Shown piece by piece: positions 54,153-61,273 of a stretch of 64,000 nt of DNA. How positions within the stretch are numbered: the first letter of the stretch is position 1; every line of letters starts with the position of its first letter. The notes beneath the pieces were generated by a model. It made no database searches, had not been told where the DNA came from, and was given only the letters and a program-made list of their open reading frames with translations. The stretch covers positions 20,666 through 84,665 of the forward strand of contig CALFCF010000076.1 in assembly GCA_937951345.1 (NCBI GenBank), given 5' to 3'. The translations under genes and the position numbers were made by a program. Source of the DNA: an uncultured Granulosicoccaceae bacterium. Its GTDB lineage: Bacteria; Pseudomonadota; Gammaproteobacteria; Granulosicoccales; Granulosicoccaceae.

Positions 54153-57100
54153 ATGACGACTGAACATACAACCGGTTTAACGCAGGCTCAGATGAAAATC
54201 TGGACAGGCCAAGAGTTAAATCCAGGTACGCCGTTGTATAACATGGCGGTTAGCTGCCATATTAACGGCAAACTCGATTTAACTGCGGCCAAGGTGGCGT
54301 GGCAGTGCGTGATTAGAAAGCATGACACGTTGTCAGTTTATCTGGATGATGAAAACCGTACAGCGCAACTGGTACCAACAGATGTTGCCTGCGAATTACA
54401 TCAAACAGATCTCTCCAGTCTGGGGGCTAGTGCCGTCGTTCGCGCGCACAAACTTATTAAAGAAGAAACACTAAGGTGTTTCAACAAGAATGAAAGTCTG
54501 ACCCACTGTTGGTTGATTACACTGAATAACAATAATCATATCTGGTATCTGAAACAACACCATGTCATCACTGATGCACTGTCAATGTCAGTTATATGGA
54601 ACGAATTCAACAGCACATATAACGTCTTGGCAATCGATAATGCTGCTGATAAATCAATAGAAAGCTCTATTACCGAAGACAGCGCGTTAATCAAAAGAAT
54701 TAAAACAGACTATTACAAAGAGCAGCTTGAAATACCGAATGACTCCGAACTACTAAGTTATTGGGATAAACAAAATGGCGATCCGGCACCACTCATTTTC
54801 AGCAAAAAAACGCTGCTGACAGATACAGGCTCAACACGGAGAACATTGTCATTTACTGACAATCTAAGCAAGGCGCTAAATCACCTGTACACGTTGCCAA
54901 ACGCACGATCGATAATTCCGCATGCAGGGCAATGTACGGTGCTGTTGAGTCTGCTATTTGCGTTGTTACATCGATTGACCGGTCAATCCGCATTGTGCGT
55001 GGCTTTGCCGGCTGCCAATCGCGGCAAACCGGAGTACGTGACTGACACCGGTCTGTATATAGAACTTCTTCCCCTGTCAATATCGGTTAATGAAGACGAC
55101 ACTTTCAATGATCTTTTGCTCAAGGTTAGAACGGCATTTATCGACAATTTAAAAAATACGTTTCCAGGAGCGTCTCGCATAGCACCATCAGATAATGCCA
55201 TAGCGGTATTTAATTTTATTACTGCTACATTTAAAAACGATAATTTCGATGGACTGGACGTTGAGTGGCACGATAATCAACACATAGACGCACATCATGC
55301 ACTTCGGTTACAAGCGACAGATTGGCTAGGTGAGGGTGATTTTTCTATTGCCATTGATTTCAAAAACGTCGTATTTTCTGCAAAACAGCAATCAGAAGCC
55401 GAAGAAGCCTGGTGGAACCTTACAGAGGGATTTGCTAAAAACCCAGAACAGTTAATCAATTCGATAAGTATTGTTTCAAGCGACAGCAAAGATACGTTAC
55501 ATGATCCAGGTGAAGTGCGACAGGACAACCTCGCGCTATCAACACCACAACTGCCTTTAAGTGCTTTTAAAGAGCAGGTAAACGCTTTTCCAGATGCTAT
55601 AGCTGTCAATACATACCTCAAAGATGCATCTGAGAAATTAAACACCCTTTCATTTGCGCAGTTGGATCGCATCACTGATATCGTTGCGAGACAATTGATG
55701 AGTGCGAGCCATCTTACGAACAACCGTATAGGTGTAGCGCTCCCACGTTGTGCAGATCAACTAATTGCCATTCTCGGTATTATGAAATCCGGCGCTTGTT
55801 ATGTGCCACTGGATTTCACACAGCCTACCGAACGACTAGAAAGCATCTGCAAAGACGCCGACCCGGGAATCGTTATTACTTCAGAAACAATTGTTGATGC
55901 GCTACCAACCACAGACAGTATTCGATTCTTGTTGCTTGAACACCTACAACAGGATTTGAATAATCCCGCAGGCTTAACAGATCTGAAAAAAATACAGCTA
56001 CCAGAAGACCGGTCAAAAAATCTACCCGTCATCAGCCCTGATAACACTGCATATATTTTATACACTTCCGGTTCGACCGGAACACCCAAAGGCGTGAGCA
56101 TATCGCACGGTGCGCTGGGCAACTACCTGAGCTGGGCGAAAAAATACTATTGCAAAGACGAGCGACACCGGTTTTGCTACTTTACACCGTTTACGTTCGA
56201 CTTGACTGTCACCTCGATTTTTCTGCCCTTAGTCAGCGGAGGTCAACTGAGAATTTACCCTGAATCTGGAGATAATCTTGATTTCAGTGTACTTGAGGTT
56301 ATGCAGGATCGATGGGCCACTATCGTTAAACTGACTCCTGCTCACCTGGCTTTGTTATCGCAGGAAGTACTTTCATCGACAGTAACCCGGCAACTGATAA
56401 TAGGTGGAGAGGATCTAAAACAGGCTGTTGCTCAGCGTGTTTTCGACTTATGTAATGGACAGATTGTCATTCACAATGAATACGGTCCGACAGAAAACAC
56501 GGTTGGCTGCATCGTTCATACCTTCGAGCCAGGAGCAAGAGATCGGGTTTTAGTGTCTTCAGTACCTATAGGCAAACCAATATCTGGAGTGAGCTACCGT
56601 GTAGTTAATAAACTATTACAGGATCAACCAATCGGTGTTTCCGGCGAATTGTTATTAGCTGGAAAATCACTCGCGGATGGTTATTGGAATAACGAGCCTT
56701 TGACAGAGAAATCTTTTTTGCAACTAATAGACAAGGATGGCGTGACAGAGATGTTCTACCGTAGCGGTGACCTCGTAAGGCTAAATGATCAGAATGAACT
56801 TGTTTATGAAGGTCGATTAGATGATCAGATCAAAATCAATGGAATAAGAACAGATACCCGGGAAATCACTTCAATAGCAATGACCATTGATGGCATAGAA
56901 GACTGTGTAGTTCAATGGATTGATCACGAATCGGCTCTCACGTTACCGGAGTCACACTGTCAATATTGCGGCCTGTCAAGTCGCCACCCAGAAGCTCATT
57001 TAGACAGCAACAATCTGTGTAAAATTTGTAAGCAATTCCTACAGAGCAAAGAACAAACTCAATCCTATTTCGGCACAATGGATCAGCTGGATAAAATAGT

Positions 57101-58490
57101 AGCCAGCGTAAAATCACAATCCGATGGCGATTACGACTGCATTGTTTTACTAAGTGGCGGTAAAGACAGTACCTACTCTCTCGGCATACTGGTCGATAAA
57201 GGCCTGAGAGTACTCGCTTTCACATTGGACAATGGATATATATCTGAGCAGGCAAAAGCAAACATCCGTACAGTTTGCAATGAATTGGGTGTAGATCATC
57301 ATTTTGGGCAAACCGCTTATATGAACGAGATATTTGCGGACAGCTTAAATACACATTCCAATGTATGCCACGGATGTTTCAAAGTATTGTATACGCTAAG
57401 TTTGAAGCTTGCGAAAGATAAAGGTATTCGCGCTATTTTTACCGGTCTGTCCCGCGGACAGTTTTTCGAAACACGTCTTGATCATACGCTTTTTAAAAAT
57501 AAGCACCTTGATATTAAAGAAATAGATTCAACGATTCTTGAGAGCAGAAAAGCTTATCATTTGCAGTCAGATGCAGTATCAAGGTGGATGGATGTAGATC
57601 ATGTACAAAGCGAGGCAATATTCGATGAAATCAGAATAATTGATTTTTATCGATACTGCGATGTTCAACTTGAAGATATTTATAAATATCTAAAAACACG
57701 GCTGAAATGGACAAGACCCGCTGATACTGGTCGTTCTACTAACTGTCTGATAAATGATGTTGGTATATACGTGCATAAAATGGAACGCGGATACCACAAT
57801 TATTCTCTACCCTACAGTTGGGATGTGCGACTAGGACATAAGACGCGCTTGGATGCGCTCGAAGAGCTAGATGATGATATCGATACAAACCACGTTCATG
57901 GAATATTAAATGAAATCAAGTATATTCCCAAAGAATCGCACTCTGTAAAACCTCCGACTGGTCTCGCTCTCTATTATACAAAGCGACATGACAAAAATGT
58001 TGAGCCTAAAAATATTCTGATAAAACTGCGCTCAACGCTACCGGAATGGATGTTACCCAAGTATTTTGTACCAATGCAGATGATGCCTATCGGAATTAAC
58101 GGAAAAATCAACAGTAAAGAATTACCTATTCCAAAATATCAACGGCTACAAACAGATACGGAATATGAAGAACCTGGTACAGACGCCGAGCATTTACTTA
58201 ACAAAATATGGTGTGATGTGCTTGGTATCGATAGGGTAGGTATCCATGACAATTACTTTCATTTAAAAGGAGATTCAATAGCAGCCGTACGAATAATTAG
58301 TCAGATCAGGCAATCCGGGTACCAATGCAATCTGTCCGACATATTTGATAAGCCATCCATCTTTGAATTAGCGCGTACGCTGAAGTTTTCGACAAAAGAC
58401 AATAATTCAGCAACGGAGCAGACGTCTCGCCCGTTCGATACACTCAGCACAAACCAGTTAAACAAACTATCCGAACTATTCAAGGATTAG
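54153..58490 (+). CDS. NRPS: condensation - adenylation (Asn-like) interrupted by zinc-ribbon/PP-loop domain - carrier
   Basis: 1445 residues, one open frame. C domain about 1-440 with H136-H137 and D141 (QHHVITDA; the usual final glycine is Ala). A domain from about 470: A3 YTSGSTGTPKG near 637, A5 NEYGPTENTVGC, A8 GRLDDQIKINGIRTDTREIT near 887-905. Residues about 930-1265 are an insert with C936, C939, C956, C959 and the PP-loop LSGGKDS (1001-1006), then CHGC (1072-1075). A9 LRSTLPEWMLPKYF and A10 INGKINSKELP follow near 1295-1325. Carrier serine is S1375 (LKGDSIAA). The specificity residues read D,L,T,K,I,G,E,V,G, the asparagine code. No TE domain. Confidence 0.88.
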   Translation: MTTEHTTGLTQAQMKIWTGQELNPGTPLYNMAVSCHINGKLDLTAAKVAWQCVIRKHDTLSVYLDDENRTAQLVPTDVACELHQTDLSSLGASAVVRAHKLIKEETLRCFNKNESLTHCWLITLNNNNHIWYLKQHHVITDALSMSVIWNEFNSTYNVLAIDNAADKSIESSITEDSALIKRIKTDYYKEQLEIPNDSELLSYWDKQNGDPAPLIFSKKTLLTDTGSTRRTLSFTDNLSKALNHLYTLPNARSIIPHAGQCTVLLSLLFALLHRLTGQSALCVALPAANRGKPEYVTDTGLYIELLPLSISVNEDDTFNDLLLKVRTAFIDNLKNTFPGASRIAPSDNAIAVFNFITATFKNDNFDGLDVEWHDNQHIDAHHALRLQATDWLGEGDFSIAIDFKNVVFSAKQQSEAEEAWWNLTEGFAKNPEQLINSISIVSSDSKDTLHDPGEVRQDNLALSTPQLPLSAFKEQVNAFPDAIAVNTYLKDASEKLNTLSFAQLDRITDIVARQLMSASHLTNNRIGVALPRCADQLIAILGIMKSGACYVPLDFTQPTERLESICKDADPGIVITSETIVDALPTTDSIRFLLLEHLQQDLNNPAGLTDLKKIQLPEDRSKNLPVISPDNTAYILYTSGSTGTPKGVSISHGALGNYLSWAKKYYCKDERHRFCYFTPFTFDLTVTSIFLPLVSGGQLRIYPESGDNLDFSVLEVMQDRWATIVKLTPAHLALLSQEVLSSTVTRQLIIGGEDLKQAVAQRVFDLCNGQIVIHNEYGPTENTVGCIVHTFEPGARDRVLVSSVPIGKPISGVSYRVVNKLLQDQPIGVSGELLLAGKSLADGYWNNEPLTEKSFLQLIDKDGVTEMFYRSGDLVRLNDQNELVYEGRLDDQIKINGIRTDTREITSIAMTIDGIEDCVVQWIDHESALTLPESHCQYCGLSSRHPEAHLDSNNLCKICKQFLQSKEQTQSYFGTMDQLDKIVASVKSQSDGDYDCIVLLSGGKDSTYSLGILVDKGLRVLAFTLDNGYISEQAKANIRTVCNELGVDHHFGQTAYMNEIFADSLNTHSNVCHGCFKVLYTLSLKLAKDKGIRAIFTGLSRGQFFETRLDHTLFKNKHLDIKEIDSTILESRKAYHLQSDAVSRWMDVDHVQSEAIFDEIRIIDFYRYCDVQLEDIYKYLKTRLKWTRPADTGRSTNCLINDVGIYVHKMERGYHNYSLPYSWDVRLGHKTRLDALEELDDDIDTNHVHGILNEIKYIPKESHSVKPPTGLALYYTKRHDKNVEPKNILIKLRSTLPEWMLPKYFVPMQMMPIGINGKINSKELPIPKYQRLQTDTEYEEPGTDAEHLLNKIWCDVLGIDRVGIHDNYFHLKGDSIAAVRIISQIRQSGYQCNLSDIFDKPSIFELARTLKFSTKDNNSATEQTSRPFDTLSTNQLNKLSELFKD
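56940..57945 (+). other. PP-loop ATP-pyrophosphatase domain embedded in the adenylation domain
   Basis: This part of the NRPS encodes residues about 930-1265. The order of zinc ribbon (CxxC...CxxC), then SGGKDSTYSLGILVDKGLRV, then ALTLDNGY-like FTLDNGYIS, then a CxxC helix, and TGLSRGQFFETRL resembles the N-acetyl-sugar amidotransferase group (WbpG, PseA, LegZ), which turn an acetamido into an acetamidino group using ammonia. More distant relatives add sulfur to make thioamides. The insert lies in the loop after VVQWIDHES and before GLALYYTKRHD, where methyltransferase inserts occur in other interrupted A domains. The chemistry is inferred. Confidence 0.75.
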
Positions 58491-58498
58491 CCGAACAC

Positions 58499-59674
58499 AT
58501 GTTTATCTCCATATCTAGAAGGGTTGCTACATTCGTTACGATTCTGTTTTTATGTTGCTATAACAGCCATCTATTTGCACACGCAAAACAAGAAAATTAT
58601 ATATGGATAAATGTTGACGAAGATGGCATCAACGGTCGATTCGAGCTTAACAGCAATGATTTAGAAAATAAGTTGGATGTAGACATTGATAGTTCAGGAG
58701 ATACACGGCTATCCGGGGCTATCGCTACGGCACCGGAAGTGCAAAAGTATCTGAAAGACAACTTTGAAATGCGGGATGCTAACGGCCCAATTGACTATAA
58801 ATTTACGACTGTTTCAATATTTGAAGAAAACGATAAATTCGTCCAATACAACTATGAGACGAGTAAGATACCTTCCGATAATTTGCTAAAAATTAAAAAC
58901 ACGATTTGGTTAACAGAGCCTTATGTCTCTGCTGACAAAGCACACAGGAGCCTTGTTGTCGTAGAATATAATGAAATCGTTAACCAGGAATTCGGCACCG
59001 GAAACGTCGCGTTAGTTTTCTCACCGCGCAAGACAGAACAGGAAATTGATCTCAGCAACCCGGGAACAATCCTTGAATGGAAGGACTTTCTATGGCAAGG
59101 AATTTTGCACATCGGAATAGGTCTTGATCATATACTTTTTATCACTGTATTGCTCTTGGGTGTTGTAATAGTTCAAACCAGTAAACTACGGGAACCTGTA
59201 CCAGATTTCAAAACGGCATTTATCAATACTGTGAAGATCGTGACGATTTTCACAGTTGCTCACTCAATTACTTTGAGTCTCGCAGCGCTTGATTTGATAG
59301 ATCTACCCACACATTTTATCGAGACAGTCATTGCTGCCTCGATCGCTGCCGTCGCACTCAATAACATATTCCCCAGATTTTACGCACATTCGTGGGTATT
59401 AATATTTGTATTTGGACTTTTTCACGGGCTTGGTTTTGCTACGGTAATGGGTGACCTCCAATTCAGAAACGGTTTAATAGAGCGTATACTTTTGATGTTT
59501 AATATTGGTGTCGAGATCGGGCAACTGATCATAGTGGCAATTGTTCTGCCAATTCTTTTTATGCTCAGGAAGAAGAGTTTTTATAAACCAGTAATTGTTA
59601 ATTCATTGTCGGTTATCGCAATCATTGTTTCAGCGTATTGGGTGCTTGAGAGAGCAGGTATTTTAGTAATCTGA
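58499..59674 (+). CDS. HupE/UreJ_2-like membrane protein
   Basis: 391 residues, starting 8 bp after the NRPS stop. A signal-like first helix (FVTILFLCCYNSHLFAHA) is followed by an extracytoplasmic domain of about 170 residues and six to seven helices. The membrane part has GIGLDHILFITVLLLGVVIV, VAHSITLSLAALDL and FGLFHGLGFATVMGD, the pattern of HupE/UreJ_2 proteins. Relatives are linked to nickel or cobalt uptake, but many lie near unrelated genes. In this locus it may serve as exporter, self-protection or metal supply for the biosynthetic enzymes; none is shown. Confidence 0.8.
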   Translation: MFISISRRVATFVTILFLCCYNSHLFAHAKQENYIWINVDEDGINGRFELNSNDLENKLDVDIDSSGDTRLSGAIATAPEVQKYLKDNFEMRDANGPIDYKFTTVSIFEENDKFVQYNYETSKIPSDNLLKIKNTIWLTEPYVSADKAHRSLVVVEYNEIVNQEFGTGNVALVFSPRKTEQEIDLSNPGTILEWKDFLWQGILHIGIGLDHILFITVLLLGVVIVQTSKLREPVPDFKTAFINTVKIVTIFTVAHSITLSLAALDLIDLPTHFIETVIAASIAAVALNNIFPRFYAHSWVLIFVFGLFHGLGFATVMGDLQFRNGLIERILLMFNIGVEIGQLIIVAIVLPILFMLRKKSFYKPVIVNSLSVIAIIVSAYWVLERAGILVI

Positions 59675-59861
59675 TTGTGCAGAGATGATCCACTAATGCA
59701 TCGCAATCGACGCATGTATTAATAGCGATTGATGTTTTCGTTAATCTGTCATTTGCAAGACAATAGCTTTTGTAAAACAAACTAGCTTCCGATATTTTAC
59801 TTCTGATCAGCACAGTAATTGGTTTGATATTCAAATAGCAGTCACATGATCTTTCTATGCG

Positions 59862-61244
59862 ATGAAACGTATTCTTTACATAATGTTCGGGATGCCCAGC
59901 TGCTACAACAGTGGAATTGCATTTGGCACAAAATTATCTGATGCGGGATTCGATGTGCATATTGCCTGCGACAAAGATATATCCAGACAGGCGCATAATG
60001 CAAAACTTGAATTTAGTTACCTGTCACTAGAGGAGCGATACGCAAGCCACGATCCTGGATCAAAAAAATCACGGACTAGTCGATTTAATAAAAAATATAA
60101 GAATTCAGGCAATCGTCAAGCGTCAATTGAAGACAGTGAAATACAGACACTGATCGAAACATTGAAGCCCGACAGCCTGATCATTGATATCGAATGTCAT
60201 CTCGCAATAATCGCTAGTCGGAAATATAAAATTCCTACGGCTATCTGTACGCGCCAATTCGATCATCGGTACCATAAATTCCTGCCACCTTTAAACAGTC
60301 CGCTCAGCTGCGACCAGAGCCGTATGAATCAATGTATGATTGCAATACATTGGCGGCTTTTATGGGTGTCAAACGCGCTGCACCGCCTAAAGTCCCATAT
60401 ATCCAGCGCCCGTCTGCGCCCTGTCAATTATCGCAGTTTTAGAATCCCGGATTTGCTTCAGATTGCCGAACATCACGGTATTGATTTAAAAGACTTTACG
60501 ACGACGAAAGACTGGTACCGTCCATTCACATATCATGGCTTACCTATCCTATCCCTGACGGCAAAAGAGCTGGATTTCGAAGGTGAGCGAAGACCGGGTT
60601 TCCATTATCTGGGACCCATGATCGCCAAGGCGACAACGACATTTATTACAAGTGCACGGGATACGGATCAAATTGCTCAGTTTTTAAAGATGCGTGATCC
60701 ACATAAAAATTACCTTATTTATTGTTCAATGGGTACGTGGTTGAAAGCAAAACCCCAATTTCTGAATGCTATTTATGATGTAGCTTATGAAAATCCCGAT
60801 TTTATGTTCATTATTGGTCTCGGTGGCAATCAGCCTGAGAAGGCTCTAAGCAAAGATTATAAAAATGTGTGCGTTGTAAAATCAGCACCACAGACTGATC
60901 TTTTGAAAATTGCAGATGCCTGCATATTGCACGGAGGGATCGCCAGTATTAATGAAGCAATCACACAGAAAGTGCCGATGATTCTTTGCTCAACGGGAAC
61001 TAACGATCAGAATGGCAATGTTTCAAGATTGGTTTATCAAAAGTTAGCTCTCAGCTTAAAATTGAGCGAACTATCGGGCAAACTTCTGTACTCAAATTTG
61101 ATCACATTGCTTAACAACCCGGATATTAAAGACAGAATAACGTATTGTGAAGCACATTTTTCAGCGTATTCCACGGATCAGCTTAAGGACACGATAGATG
61201 CGCTGACGCGAGGAGCACTTGAGGCTTCTCCAGCACCGTTTTAA
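59862..61244 (+). CDS. GT1-family glycosyltransferase
   Basis: 460 residues. The N-terminal Rossmann half starts with RILYIMFGMPSCYNSGIAFGTKLSDAGFDVHIACD. The C-terminal half has the donor-binding pattern CSMGTWLKAKPQFL, then ILHGGIASINEAITQKVPMILCSTGTNDQNGNVSRLV, which matches HGGxxSxxEAL...P...DQxxNA of UDP-glucuronosyl/MGT-type (GT1) enzymes. GT1 enzymes often decorate natural products. The gap to the HupE-like gene is 187 bp and to the next NRPS 29 bp, so it probably belongs to the locus and glycosylates the peptide or its lipid part. Confidence 0.8.
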   Translation: MKRILYIMFGMPSCYNSGIAFGTKLSDAGFDVHIACDKDISRQAHNAKLEFSYLSLEERYASHDPGSKKSRTSRFNKKYKNSGNRQASIEDSEIQTLIETLKPDSLIIDIECHLAIIASRKYKIPTAICTRQFDHRYHKFLPPLNSPLSCDQSRMNQCMIAIHWRLLWVSNALHRLKSHISSARLRPVNYRSFRIPDLLQIAEHHGIDLKDFTTTKDWYRPFTYHGLPILSLTAKELDFEGERRPGFHYLGPMIAKATTTFITSARDTDQIAQFLKMRDPHKNYLIYCSMGTWLKAKPQFLNAIYDVAYENPDFMFIIGLGGNQPEKALSKDYKNVCVVKSAPQTDLLKIADACILHGGIASINEAITQKVPMILCSTGTNDQNGNVSRLVYQKLALSLKLSELSGKLLYSNLITLLNNPDIKDRITYCEAHFSAYSTDQLKDTIDALTRGALEASPAPF

Positions 61245-61273
61245 ATTTAGATAACAATAAATCAGGTTGCTGT

